A DNA stretch of 64,000 bases from Acephala macrosclerotiorum (GCA_014904845.1 MU119206.1:620001-684000); one strand, 5' to 3'; shown: positions 11,559 to 24,000, counted from the stretch's first letter. Notes: generated by a model not told the origin, from the letters alone. Numbers and translations: made by a program.

Positions 11559-12603
11559 GTTCGAGGCGTTTAAGCGAGTGTGATGGCGATGCGAGTTCGA
11601 AATTGTTTGAGTTTGATTAAAGTGCTTTGAGGGTACGATGAGGAGTCTTGGGTGAGATCTTGAGCAGTTTAAGTATTGTTTGAACATTGACGACTCTGTC
11701 AAAGTCTGAGACAATCTGGGAGACTTCGCCCGTGAAGCTCAACAGAAGAAACGTTGTGTGGGCGCAGAAACATCGTGTTTAACTCTTTCATCAAGATAGT
11801 GCTGAGATGCTTCATCCTCTGCAGGCCTTTTGCGGCTCTACTTGGAGGCGCAGTTGCGCAGATCGCATACTGGCGGAAGTATGGCATCAGGCAAGACACA
11901 GCATGACCCAGAAACCCCAGGAGATGAATCGCGGATTGAAGTTATACGAGGTCGATGACGAATAGGAGACTTTCTTGCATTGTGCCCGTAAAAGTCGTGA
12001 GAGTGATGAGGGACGTTGAGCCCCAGAAAGTCGAATACGCGCGTCTATTTTTAGACCGGGAATCTTCCACGTGATGTGTCTCTTCCACGATGCTCGATAC
12101 ATCCAGAATACGAAGATTAAGATTTCCATCGATCAAGTCTACTATATTTCGGAGATAAAGAAAAGATTTCCACGTGGCGAAAGGCAGCATCTAGCATCAC
12201 GTGTTGATGAGATCTTCCAAGCCATCCGCTTCCATCAACCTCACTTTGACGTCGTATTTCGAACGTGGCAGCACCCTTCACCAATTTCTCTGCTTCATCA
12301 ATCCTCAATGCCAAGCCATGCGAAGGTCCTGTACTCCAGAATCTATCAATTCCACTGGAGGTCCCCCATTTTTATGTCAATTGTTGCCTAAGCTAGATTA
12401 GGAGGTGACAAACTCAAAGTCCGCCCTTGTGTTAACGATGCTGCCTTCACGCCTTGCCTGAGACAATGCTTCTAAATACTCAACATTCTTTGATTTTTGG
12501 CCCTTATATTTGTTTGTGTATAAAGTGCAGGGAATAGTCACTCCAGCCTCTCGCTCAAGTGTGTCGTTGAAGTCTGCCTCGGATGCAAGTCACTGCGCCC
12601 ACA
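11559..12603. other. Intergenic, possible relics
   Basis: No full gene is recognised. A minus-strand frame at 12314-12117 (RIDEAEKLVKGAATFE) has coding-like texture but is short and lacks recognisable homology. Confidence 0.3.
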
Positions 12604-14164
12604 ATGGAAGGACATAATACCTTTCCAGTCCCGAACGCAACAACTCCTTATTGGAGGAGTGAGCTTCATGAGATTGACAGCATCCGATCAACTAATTGTC
12701 TCCCTCAAAGCTGTGAGTGCTCATCATCGGCGCAGGTCTGTCGGGCGTCGCGACTGCATACCACCGCCTCGACGACAACCCTTCACCTCCGTCAATTGTA
12801 ATATTAGAGGAAAGGCAGGTGTGTTCTGGAGCCACTGGCCGAAATGGTAAACATCCCATAAATATGTTTGCAGGAGGACGTTGTTGACGCTGAATCGGGG
12901 GACATCTCATGAGAGTGCATGCACACATCGAGAAAGTCACCAAAGAGGCTGGTCCTGAAGCTGCCAAAGAGCACTCTTAGTTCCAAGCAAGTCAAGTGTA
13001 TGCGATGAAACACGTCGCCGAAAAGGAGAAGCTGGACTATGACGCATTGTTGACTCGGTGTCTAGAGACCTCTGTTTATCAACACAAGCAGACGAACAGA
13101 AAAATATGTACGAGAGCCAAATTGAAGAAGGACTTGATTTCATTGATGATGTCAATAATATCCAACCAAAGTACGTGAAGAAAGCAAGTAGAATTTAATC
13201 ATATCTGCTCCTTTTTCACTTGGCAGCACGCTGACGAATTGATAGATTTCAGGCGTGAGAGGAGTCAAGGGTGGTCTGACCACAACTGCTCTTCAACTTT
13301 GGCCCTATAAATTCGTCACTGGTTTCTTGGCACGACTCATCGAACGATCCTCCGTCAACGTCCAGACACACACGCGCGTCACGGCTATCTCACAAACCAA
13401 GGACGGATCCTCAATTGCGTTGACTCCACGCGGATCAATTCGAGCAAAGAAAGTTGTCTATGCGACCAACGGCTACACCACAGGAATTCTTCCAGAATTC
13501 GCCAAGAAAATTGTTCCCGTCAAGGCGACTTGTTCTCACATAAGCACTCCTAAAGGCTCGACACATCCACCTCCTCATCTCAATCATACGTATGGGCTAA
13601 GCTACGGACTTCCTGGCATTCGAGATTATCTAATTCCCAGACCTGACGGAGGAGTAATCTGTGGTGGAGCCAGAAACACCTACATCGATGGTAAGAGATC
13701 AGTTTGGTTCGACAATTGCGATGACAGCACCCTCATCGAGCCAGCTAGAGCACATTTTAAAACAGTCATGCAAAAGAACTTCATTGGTTGGGAAGATAGC
13801 GGTGCACATGTTGATTATCTATGGACAGGAAGTAAGTACCATCAGAGCTTTGAAGGACTGAATCTGCGGACATGTATTTTGCATCTTTGCCAAGCATCTC
13901 TGGTCGAATCTGACAAGCTATATAGTTCTTGGCTATATAGCGGACGGATGGCCTCGTTGCGGTCAAGTTCCACGTAGGGGAAATCAATATATCCTTGCTG
14001 GATATAACGGCGCTGGTATGCCTCTAATATTCCTGACTGCTAGGGGTATTGCGAAGAAGATCCGAGAGGATGTTCCGTTTGAAAGTACCGGCATCCCAAG
14101 GATATTCAAAACTACGGAAGAACGCTTGAAGAAGGACGTCGCCTCATATAATTACAACATATAA
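12604..14164 (+). pseudogene. FAD-dependent oxidoreductase (DAO family), inactivated
   Basis: A recognisable DAO-type gene with several lesions. It starts MEGHNTFPVPNATTPYW at 12604. Near 12716 the frame must shift to read the Rossmann motif VLIIGAGLSGVATAYH and CSGATGRNG, which looks like a one-base deletion. An intron from 12847 seems to have lost its acceptor, with CG where AG is expected at 12896-12897. A TAG occurs at 12978, and another one-base shift lies near 13083. From 13085 on it is coherent: intron 13188-13252, GVKGGLTTTALQLWPYKF, LIPRPDGGVICGGARN, intron 13832-13925, LGYIADGWPRCGQVPRRGNQ and stop 14162-14164. Relatives are flavin oxidases of amines or amino acids. The 3' half is intact, so decay is recent or partly an assembly artefact. 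Confidence 0.75.
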
Positions 14165-14957
14165 TCATCTCAGGGTCGAAGAGATCTCTGCTACTGCTTT
14201 AAGCATACGAATCTCAAACCCCTTTGAATTCAGGCATCAAGGTCGTTCAAACAGTCAGCAGCTACTGACCTCTTTGGCAATGCTTTGTCTTTATCACTAA
14301 TCTGCATGATTTTCCAAGCTTCCAAGCCTTTGTTGCTGAGTATGTCGGTCAATATCCGCTCCAAGCTCTCAGCCTTGGCATTCAAGGGTACTCAAGTGAG
14401 CGTTTGCCTTGTTCGGATCGAAGTGCAGCGAGATTTTTCTTCTGGAACAAAATCGCAAAAGAACGGAATGCTCTCGACATGGGGTCTGCCCGAATTAGGC
14501 ATGCCCTTTGAAGTCCCGAAGGAAGGATGATTGGGTGAGACAATTCGTTTGTTTCGTAGCTGCAGATGACCACCCCTGGACAAGCGAATCGGGAGAATGG
14601 ATGGTATTTTGAGCTTACAACACCCCTCAGCCCTGCGCTCCGCCATCCCACGCCCATAATTAGTCCGACAACCTTCTTGAATGCCAACGGCCGGCTTGCA
14701 TCGCAGCCGAGAACATAATCCAACATCACAACGCCTTGGAATAGACACCCGAAATGAATGCCCTCCAACATCTTGGCATTAATTCGAGATGTGTATATAT
14801 ACTCCCCTCTCCAGCGTGGAGTTTCAACCTCATACCACATTCAAACCAACAAAAAACATCTTTTCCTTTGTAAAGCCTTTTCCTTAAGTCTTTTTCCTAC
14901 ATTCAATCTTTTACATTTCATCTTTGCTTTCTTCACAGACCAATCAACATAATCATC
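14165..14957. other. Upstream region of the cupin gene
   Basis: It includes the cupin promoter and a pyrimidine-rich leader (about 14840-14940). Opposite-strand open frames of 118-152 codons (14382-14840) overlap each other in different frames and show no recognisable domain. I treat them as chance. Confidence 0.4.
14791..14800 (+). promoter_or_regulatory. Probable TATA box of the cupin gene
   Basis: TGTATATATA lies about 160 bp upstream of the ATG at 14958, followed by a CT-rich tract and a CAACAAAAAACATC leader. This is the layout of a strongly expressed fungal promoter with a long 5' UTR. Position is inferred from sequence only. Confidence 0.45.
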
Positions 14958-15722
14958 ATGCAATTCACATCAGTCATCGCCGCCGCTATTCTGGCCTACA
15001 CTGCTTCCGCCGTTCCCAACACCTTCATCACCTCCACCACAACTGCTACGTCAGCAGGAACATCCACTGCCGCTGCCACCACCCTTTCCCTCACTCAACA
15101 ACTCTTCATCGCCGATACTGCCGTTGACCGCTTCGCCCTCATTCCTAACGACAAGGACTTCGTCTTCCAATTCAACGACCCAACAAAGCTCGGCATAGGC
15201 GGAAAGGGAGGAGACCTCGTCACCGCAAACCGCAAGACCTTCCCGGCACTCGTCGGAACTGGCTCCGGCATGGCAGTCGGCTTCCTCGGCCCCTGCGGCT
15301 TCAACACACCTCACGTCCACAACCGAGCCACCGAGCTCCAGATCGTCACTCAAGGTCGCTTGATGACGGAAATGGTCCCGGAGAACAATGTCTTCAGAGA
15401 CAACATCGCTGCACACGGCCGCCGAGTCATTGCCAACGAAGTCAAGACCTTCGAGATGCAGCCTTTTTACCAAGGTTCCGTGCACACACAGTTCAATCCC
15501 GACTGCACCAACGCTACCTTCATCGCCTCATTCAACTCCGAGGACTTTGGTGCCGGACAGGTTGCCGATGAGCTGTTCGCTTTGAGCGATGATGTTGTCT
15601 CTGCTGCTTTCGGGCAAGCTATCGATGGTGCTGATGTGGATAAGTTCCGCAAGGCCATTCCTACTACTATCGCTCTTGGTGTTGAAACTTGTCTCAAGCA
15701 GTGCCACATTGCTAAGCGTTAA
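14958..15722 (+). CDS. Secreted cupin, spherulin/germin-like
   Basis: A single exon of 254 aa. The N-terminus MQFTSVIAAAILAYTASA is a clear signal peptide, followed by a Ser/Thr/Ala-rich linker. One germin-type cupin barrel follows, with metal-site motifs CGFNTPHVHNRATELQIV (HxHxxxxE) and QGSVHTQFNPDC (the later His). Single-domain fungal cupins of this type are called spherulin-1A-like. They are extracellular and often abundant, but have no firmly established reaction. Codon use is strongly C-ending and biased, suggesting high expression, in contrast to the broken genes next to it. Confidence 0.88.
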   Translation: MQFTSVIAAAILAYTASAVPNTFITSTTTATSAGTSTAAATTLSLTQQLFIADTAVDRFALIPNDKDFVFQFNDPTKLGIGGKGGDLVTANRKTFPALVGTGSGMAVGFLGPCGFNTPHVHNRATELQIVTQGRLMTEMVPENNVFRDNIAAHGRRVIANEVKTFEMQPFYQGSVHTQFNPDCTNATFIASFNSEDFGAGQVADELFALSDDVVSAAFGQAIDGADVDKFRKAIPTTIALGVETCLKQCHIAKR

Positions 15723-17119
15723 AGCACTTGCTTCGGTCGGACAATGAGTTAGGGTGGGGTTTGTACGGCACATGGGCTATAGATTTAGATTTGGCAGCGA
15801 TGTCTTGTATGATATATGATTGCATTGGGTTTGGGGTTTGCATAGCGTGGAATTGTTGCATTATCTTTGGTGTTTTTGCTTTTTAAGTAATATCTTCTTG
15901 CTGCTTTGTGGCGGAAGGATGTTACGATGACGATCATTATGGGACCGAAACACTATAAAATTTCAATCGAGCTTGCTTCACTCGAATTTCTTCTCTCCTC
16001 TCGATGTTTAAAGTGATCTCGAATGCATTCAGTGTGATTATGCGTGATGAACGAGGGCTAGTGGGAGAGCGGAGGTTCGCTTCACCTCACCTAAAAAGGA
16101 GCGCGTCAAAACAACAACAATTGAAGTTGGAAAAAGAACGGCAGGATCCAAAATTAGTATCAAAAAATTGCAAAAACATAAACCCTCGGTATCGAGGCAG
16201 GTCTATGAAAATCCCTCGATGTTGATTGGGATTTTTTTCCGGAATGGCGTGTGCTCTCGCTTTTGAGCTCGGGGCAGGCGATTTTCTCTGTTAATCCACC
16301 TCTTATCCAACAGTGACCTGAATCATGGGCCTACATGACATGCGTCTGAGGGATTGGTGATGAGAAATTTTTTATTTAAATCTATATGAATATTTGTGAG
16401 TAAGGGGGCTAAGTAGGCTTGTTTTATAGCCGAAATAGAAGCGAGGAGAGACGCGTTGATGGGGTGGAGGACGCGGGGTCGAGACTAGTGCTGGGCTTGA
16501 TACGAGTGTTTATTCTCACATTGTTCATTATTCTGCCTTCTGTTTCCGATATCCTCTTTCCTGGCTCTTGTGTCCCTCTTTTCTGCCTTTTCTCTCTGAG
16601 TCTCTCTCATCTTGTTCGGTCATACATAATACCAAAACAATACTACACTCACGAGCGCACACGATCAACTTCACAGCATGATATTCAGGCGCATCTATGA
16701 AGTGTTCAGTAAGAGGTACAGGGCACTGCTATTCGTGCCTGTGCCAGCGGGTGCACAAAGCTGCCACCATTACGGTAAAAATCCTGACGACATTTCCCGC
16801 CGAGACTCTGGATTTTCCGACACAAATTCCACGCAGCTGTATTCAATTTTCTATTCCAAATGGAGACTTCAGGAATCGTAGACAAATCCGCCCTAGCATG
16901 AGAAAGAATTTCGGTTCAAGTTATTCCAGAGACCGGGCGCCTTTCATCACTTGACATGCATGCATCCGTTTTCTTGACCAAGCAAGCACCCTCCTCCATT
17001 ATCAAATTTGCAACATTTACATCACGTCTTCGTCCGTCCATTCATAGACGCAGAGTCAGCCACACCCCGAAATTTACTCAACAGCACTTGCTTCTTGGAC
17101 AGCGGCGCTTGAGCACACC
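15723..17119. other. Intergenic, no gene recognised
   Basis: Cupin 3' flank, then low-coding DNA. CT-rich runs occur around 16500-16620. No convincing ORF. Confidence 0.4.
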
Positions 17120-17816
17120 ATCATGTCTTCCAAGCCTCGTTGCACTCTGGAAGACAGAAACGGCAGATGATTCCGATTTATCGTCATAGGCCACGGGAAA
17201 GAGCCCAGATCTCTTGTCATCAACTGCGAGCGGACCTTGAGAACCTCGATGGAAACCCTGTACCAGAAGCAGGCTTTGGCTCTTTGCCACTCTATGCTGC
17301 CAGTGAACTCAAGGAGAAGCTCTTAGATGAGATGATTAAGAAGGGTGGGATTCTTCTTCCAATGAGACAAGCCGAAGGTATATCTGTTTCGATTCACAAT
17401 ATCTAGGGAAATGAGCTGACATGACGATAGGGCTGCGAATCGAGTTCCAACCTGCTTTGCCGTTCATCATCAAGGTCACGGTAGACACTGTGAACGCCCC
17501 ACAGGACTCTCCGGGACTCAAAATCCCATAAACGATACTCTTGACGAAGAGAAATTGTACAAGGTGCAGGAATAGGTCGTTGTTCCAGCTCAAAAGAAGT
17601 TAGATGGTGCTCGAGTACAGCCCAGAATGAACATTTCTCGAAACCCAGAGCACCTCGTCAGGTCCGACTCCAGATCATTGCAGATTTCGGCGCCCGTTTT
17701 GAACGACGACAGCCAATTCCATCAATTTGTTGCTCTTAGGTTAAGTGCCACGTCACATGTCAAGCTCGTGATGTACGGTCGTCTATGCGAGGGCATGCCG
17801 GAAGGGCCTGCCTGAT
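17120..17816 (+). pseudogene. Degenerate ubiquitin-like-domain protein relic (tentative)
   Basis: Pieces in shifting frames resemble a known type of fungal protein with ubiquitin-like parts. Around 17290-17375 it reads PLYAASELKEKLLDEMIKKG and GILLPMRQAEG. An intron (about 17378-17431) then joins to LRIEFQPALPFIIKVTVDTV ending in stop. After a stop near 17574 comes VVVPAQKKLDG, then FHQFVALRLSA. The order PFxIKV..VNA, VVVPxQxxLDG, FVA recalls those proteins, from memory only. At least two frame breaks or stops make a working gene unlikely. Whether part of it is a 5' exon of the ORF at 17899 is unresolved. Confidence 0.35.
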
Positions 17817-17898
17817 GCTAAAAAGATCAATGATCTTTGCATGGGAGAGGTCAGTGGTAATTGTGAGCTCTGAGCACTATGATACTAAAATTGGTTAG

Positions 17899-18735
17899 AA
17901 CTTTCTCTTTGAGATCTACAATAGGCAAGATGGCCTCCTTGACCAGGAAGTCGAGATGACTGACAGCAAGCACTCTGAAAACGACGCTTGGAAGCCACGA
18001 CCCAGTACTGATGCTCTTTCGAGTACTCTGCGAGAGGTTGCGAACGGACACAACCAAAGCCGTGCCTTGAGAAAAGGACGCAAATATTCCAATTCTTTTC
18101 ACCTTAGCACAAGAATCGAAGACCAAAACTTAGATATGTTTCCACAAGCCATGCAAGATCGGATGGGCGGTCCCGACTTTCCCAGTGTCGAGAAATTGAA
18201 GAACGTAGTTAAGGGGCAAAACAACGGGCCTCCTCGATATAGCCAACGACTACTAAGTCAGCGTCCGCGCGTGAATACATTCAGCTCTAGCCGAATGGGC
18301 ACAGTCAGTTCTCGACCAGATACACGCAGACCAAGTAACAACGCTCGATTTTCTGATTACCATCTGGAAGTACCTCACAATGCCAACTCCAGCGCCAATT
18401 CAGCTGCAAGCTTTTACAACCGGAAAGATCAGAAGTTCGCCCGGAAAGGACGTGGACATACTTCGGAAAGTACTGGTATCTTCCACAAGACGCGTGAAGA
18501 ATTTGGTGAAGACTCATCCGCAGACGGACCCTCTATGCAGCACAGTCCTTCTGTGGAAGCCAGTTCATCCATTGGGGCAACTTCTTCTGATCTTGCCACT
18601 ACCTTTTCAGATGGGTTCACAGATGCTCGATCATCCCATCTAGCATCGGGATCCACCATTGACCAAGAAATTTTAGAAGATTCCTACGACTTCTCACTCT
18701 GGGATTGTTCAAACAGCATCACAATCAACATTTAA
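17899..18735 (+). CDS. Orphan Ser-rich disordered protein
   Basis: The open frame continues upstream of the ATG at 17956 to an acceptor TTAG at 17898 (NFLFEIYNRQDGLLDQEVE). A donor after GGAGAG (about 17849) could supply an upstream exon ending DAKKINDLCMGE. From the ATG, the protein has 259 aa, is rich in Ser, Asn, Arg and Asp, has no recognisable fold and ends DFSLWDCSNSITINI. Short segments (FPQAMQDRMGGPDFPSVEKL) look less random. No function is proposed. The true start is unresolved. Confidence 0.45.
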   Translation, partial: NFLFEIYNRQDGLLDQEVEMTDSKHSENDAWKPRPSTDALSSTLREVANGHNQSRALRKGRKYSNSFHLSTRIEDQNLDMFPQAMQDRMGGPDFPSVEKLKNVVKGQNNGPPRYSQRLLSQRPRVNTFSSSRMGTVSSRPDTRRPSNNARFSDYHLEVPHNANSSANSAASFYNRKDQKFARKGRGHTSESTGIFHKTREEFGEDSSADGPSMQHSPSVEASSSIGATSSDLATTFSDGFTDARSSHLASGSTIDQEILEDSYDFSLWDCSNSITINI

Positions 18736-18786
18736 GTCCCGATTCTCCGAGATTTCTCTGTTGTCACTGGTCTCTGAGGTACGAAT

Positions 18787-18987
18787 ATGGTTATGGGTAG
18801 AAAGCCATATAAAAGATATGGTTTGACATTTGACGACATCTGGGCGGATGTCGATGATGCTGATGAAGGCGAGGAGGAGGAAGCACTCACCCTGGATTGT
18901 GAAGGAGAAAATCGCGGGTTTGAGACTTTGAGCGAGTTATGGATGCACAACAAGACCAAGACAGAGGGAGAGGAGGAGATTATCTAA
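18787..18987 (+). CDS. Short acidic ORF, possible 3' exon
   Basis: 66 codons, with RYGLTFDDIWADVDDADEG followed by a Glu-rich stretch and FETLSELWMHNK. The composition is protein-like rather than random, and it lies 51 bp after the stop of the disordered ORF. It could be a separate small gene, a terminal exon or a relic. No confident splice links it to the upstream frame. Confidence 0.25.
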   Translation: MVMGRKPYKRYGLTFDDIWADVDDADEGEEEEALTLDCEGENRGFETLSELWMHNKTKTEGEEEII

Positions 18988-21025
18988 TAATAGCGGTCCT
19001 TCTTGCATTATTCCGTTCGTGCGTTCTATCGTCCCGATTGATAGTAGATGAAGGAGTAGGTCAGGATAATCCTGCCTAGTCACGTGGAGCTAGCCCCAGC
19101 CTCGCTTAAGGAGTATACTCTTAGCAGGAGAAATAAGTGACCGATATCCGTCCTGTGCGCAAATTCACACGAATCCGCGCATTTCACTAGAACTAGTTAA
19201 GAAAACTTGCAATTTCTTTTTGCGAAGTCTTTTATTAGCTTCTTGAAAAGTATTCTTAGAAGTTTCATGGATATCAGGGTGTAAGTAGTTACGAAATAAA
19301 TAATTCAGTGGGGGACTTTTTGGTGTTCTCGAGGACGAAAATCGGCCATTTATTTCTCCGGCTGAGAGGTATATCCTCGAGCCCTAGCCTTGGACCTCTT
19401 CTCTCCTTGCTTAGTATTCTCGTCAATAGAGTCTTCTACCTACGTTTGGTTCTTGCTCGTGACAAGTAGCAACCGCATTTGACGACACCAGTCGACGCTT
19501 GACTTCGTCTACAGGCTTTCTAACGATGTGAAACGAAGAAAGAACGATCTTGTGCTGCTGGCGTTCCTTCTTTCATGTGGTAAATTGGTTAAGGTTCGAT
19601 TTACCATTGGAAAGTATACTACCTATTTTTGGCAAGTGGCTTCAAATCTCGAGACTGTTCCACTAGGAAGCCACGCACTGGCACTAACACTTGCGCAAAA
19701 CACCTCCTTCCCAAAACATACAAAATAGAAACAGACATTTAATTTCTGAAGTAAAAGTAGAAACTCAGATTGGGACAGAAATTGAAATGTGTGTAAGAAA
19801 CCTCAAGCACTCACAACTCAGCTCCGAGACCTCACACATCAGCCTTACCCATCCACCACCACCATACCCCTTCATTCTGCCTCGTCCTTCTTCTCCCTTA
19901 ACATGACCACCGCCTTAAAGCACCGCACGCACTCGGACATCCATCTCCGCCACAAAATCCAAAGCCTTATCAAACTATCACATCTCAACTTTCCCTCCCC
20001 AAACCGAGGTCGCGATACACCCATACCTTCCCATCCCTCTTCCCATCCCTCTTCCCTACAATCATCTTCTCCCTGCAATCAACAATCACGCCCGAGCTCT
20101 CCCGAATCCTCCACCTGAGCAACTCAACTGGGACCGGCTCGCTTGGAACAGCCGTCGTCGTCGTCGTCAGGCTGAATACCTCACCTACACCGCTCAATTG
20201 AGTCAGCCTTCCCTCAGACGCGAAGTTGCCCAATGACCCCTGACACTAAACCCCTAAATGACCCTTTGACCAGGTGATTGGGCACCGAAACACCTGCACT
20301 TCCTTTTCTCGATGTCTGGATCTCGATACCGCGTGAGATTGTGTGGTAAGTCATGCACGGCTTACAGCGTGCCTTATCTCGCAGCTCTTGAAACGCCATA
20401 CGCGCCTCGATGATGACTGCGATCTCAATGCCGAGTTTGAACTTGCATGTCGCGGCTGCATGCTTGTATTCCGCATGCGTCTCGGTCAATATCATGTGGA
20501 AAGATACCGACCGACAACGCCGCCCCCGAATGAGCATCAGATATTCATCAAACCATGGCTTGGCGTTCTTGATTTGTGTGGCCAGAATTTCCGATCGCAG
20601 CTGCCATGTTTCGAGAAACACACCCACATCCATTGCTCAAGGCCAAATGAGCGCATGGCTTGCGGAAAATCAAGGGATTGATTGAAATCTATTGTATGCC
20701 TAGAACCCAACCGTAAACTCCGTCTCGTATCTACCAGTGACGAGAATTTGTATGCCCCAAAAAGCAACGCAACGCAACGTATAGTAAAGGCGCGATAATG
20801 CGCAACACATACACGGCGAGATCTTAGTCTAGTGAAAGATCCAAGAGGCTCTGTTTTCTCTACTCGAAAGGTAGGGCAAAAAACCGCCGCCGACCATTAA
20901 CCAAAAGTGCATAAGAATAATTCATGTGTGCTTCGCCGACCCAGCAGCATTTTTCTTCTTCATGTAAGTGAAGGGAAGGAAATCTACGCCGCCCAGCAAT
21001 GACCGCAAAACGACTATCCAAGAGT
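18988..21025. other. Gene-free 2.0-kb interval
   Basis: No recognised gene. A pyrimidine-rich strand asymmetry lies at 19850-20100. Minus-strand frames of 82 and 139 codons (20233-19985, 20633-20214) lack recognisable motifs. Confidence 0.4.
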
Positions 21026-24000
21026 TTACTCGCGAGATACCTTTGCTAAGCGTTTTGACATGCTATTGAATGTTAGCTATAATTTCCGAGAGTACGTGGA
21101 GGGGTACTTACAAGTCGAAGAACGCAAATTGACTCGGTGCACTTCCAAATTCGTAAACGAAACGACTCGCAAGGTAACTACCAAATATAGCGCGGAGATA
21201 GCTATCAGGAACACGTTGGATGATGAGATCCAAGCCGATCTTCTCAATCAAGAGATTGGGAAGAGCGTCAGCGAGGACAGAGCGGCGAAGCCTATCATCC
21301 TTCCAGAGCTCGGTCTTCTGTAGCTCCTCATCCAACTTGGTGATAGCAACACTGAGTGTATCACTCAATGTACTGGAAGGAATCTTGGTGCGCTTGTGTT
21401 CACGCCAGATAGCCTCAAACTCGAGTCGGGCATTCTCCTTGATGGTGTTCTGGACCTCCTTAACGTAGGCTTGGTAGAATTCTGGCGGGTTGCCATCACT
21501 ACCAACGCACATGTTTTCGATGAAGCCTTGGTCATCAAAGCTTAAGCTGGCAAGGACTTCCAAGGACGATGATGTGACACCACCCTTGTTGGCACTAGCA
21601 TCCTTGAACAGAATGCAGCCTGCCCCCTCCAGACGAAGTTTGGCATCCTGGGTGATGAAGAGATTGGCACCCTCAACAATGTAAGGAATGAGAGTCTTGC
21701 CCTTCTTGATGAGCTTGCTGACATTCGAGAGATCGATGGACTCGGGACGGCCACCACAAGGAACGAAGGCGTCAGTCAAGCCAGTCTCTCGGAGGTGGTA
21801 TGTGTTTCGGAACACGGTGCCGTTTGCCACAACTTCACCGCTTGGAAGGGTGACATTGTTATCATCGACCAGGACGCGGAAGCCAGCCCTGGAGAGCTTT
21901 GACAGGTCGAATTGAGAGATCATGACTCGCTTCTTGGCCAGTCGGATGAGTTCCTCATGATTGATTCCGTTGGGATCCACAAGCACACCGCTTCCGTCCA
22001 CAATTGAGGTATATTTCTCATTGCTGAGAAGGATCTCGTTGCTGCCCAGGTCACCGTCGGGTCCTCCGGTCTGCATCTTTCGGACCTTGCTAGGATCAAG
22101 CTCCTTCTTTCGGTAAATGCCCTTGACGAACTCTCGGACGGATAGGGTAGTCATGCCATAAGCATCATGGGGAATACCACCCAATTTCGGAGACTTGCCA
22201 GTGAAGAAGGACTTCCACCATGGCGCACCACGCTTACGAGCGTGCTCGGTAGCCCAATCAACGAGATCTGCAGTGTTCTCATCAGGACCCATGAACAGGA
22301 TTTCCTCCTTTCCGTAAAGATCCACGATCGGATTCTTGATGCCAGGGGTCTCGGCTGGAAGAAGCAGGTCCATGATGCTGTCAATGTACTTCTCGAAAGC
22401 GACGCTGCCCTTGTCTTGCTGTGCTGCATCAAGAAGGATGACACCCTTGGATCCGCCTTCGGGAATGTCCTTGTTCTTGCGTTGCTGAGTACTGGCGAGT
22501 CCATAATTCTCGTCGAACATTGAACGAGCATTGATTGAGTAAGCTTCGCGGTTGCGAGACTTGACAATGCGGATGCCTCCTCTGGCAATGTCTCGGAAAC
22601 GTAGGTGGAATCCTCTGCTCTCAGAAGTGATTACCAAAAACATGCCATAGAGTGGTTGAGGATACTCGAGTTCTGGGAGGAATGACGGGTTGAGACGGAA
22701 ACTCAGGGCGACCTTCGTAGGTGTATAAAAGTTTGTCTTCAGTAAAGCGTTGTTGAAGGTTCGGAAGGCGGTCATGACCATCTCCTCATGCTCATTGCTG
22801 ACAGTCTTCGAAATCAATTCTTTCAACTTGGCATCGGACAAAACATCGGCGGACGGGGTTGGTGGAATGAATTCCTCCTGATAGCCTGGAGCGAGCGTAA
22901 GATGTACATTGGCGAAGGACGCGTACAATGAGCGGATAAGCTGAGGGTATGTCGCAATGATTTCGAAGATATAATCGGCGGTAAAAGTCTCTGTTCTCAA
23001 GCGTCGCTTGATCTTTGCGAGGACTTCTGCGTGTGCGCTGTTGTTGGAATCCAGAGCGGACACCAACGAGGCATAGTCGGAACCTAAGATTTGTCAGTTG
23101 ATTCAAGATTGTAACGTTAAAAGACAAAACATACCAAGACGATTGAGGAAGTGTTGGACGAATACACATAGACAATGGCCATAGACTGTCTCTTGCAAGC
23201 TCAATTTCCCACTTGCAAACAATTTCTGAAACTTATTTTGAGGAATGCAGTAGAGCAAAGAAATTTCTTTGGTGATCTGGTTGATCGAGGCGCTGAGAGG
23301 TGGGAATCTCTTTGGCTCGAGGTTGACTGCAGGCTTAAGGTAAAGACAGATGACTGTGATGCCATTACTGAATTGCTCGACGTACTTTCTAGAACTGGTA
23401 ACACCATAGTAGTGGTACAAGTCTGAAAGCGCGCTGAACATGCCGGTTGCCGTCCTACGGCGGAAGGCAACTACAAGTCGCACCTCCTTCGAGCCTTCGA
23501 TGTCGAAGACTTCAATGACAGGGCCTGTTCTCGAGACCGCAAGCTCAATGATATCCTTGTAGATTTGCTTTGTGTTTCTGGTGGCTTTAGCCAGGAACAA
23601 TCGGTCGGAGATAATTTCCAGTCTGGTCTCATTTGGCGATGGGTTCGGGTCCACGAATTGGCACTGGTAGACGAAGTAACAACGCATGGTAGCCTTCGAA
23701 GCCCCGGTACTGGCTAGGTTTCCTGGTGAGCGGAAAGTCTCCACACGGAAGATCTTGGGAGTTGAAGCATCAAGATACTTGCTCTCAAGACGATGCTCAT
23801 ACTGTGGGCCCAACATATTGGTGACTCCAGGCTCACTTGTGTCGATGTAGATAGCATGATCTGAGGCTTCCATATCGAGTCGGATCTCTTGTCTCTTGTC
23901 CTCACGTGCAAAAGCCGCAATCTTGGCTGCATAGAGAGAGGTGATGTGACTGACAATAGCGTCGACGGTCTCCAATTGGAAGTAGACATCGTCAATGCCG

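Noticed and set aside
14382..14840. 152- and 118-codon minus-strand frames upstream of the cupin
   Set aside because: They overlap each other in different frames, sit in the promoter region of a strongly expressed gene and show no motif.
20214..20633. 139-codon minus-strand frame
   Set aside because: No domain, competing plus-strand frames of similar length, and no plausible splice partners.
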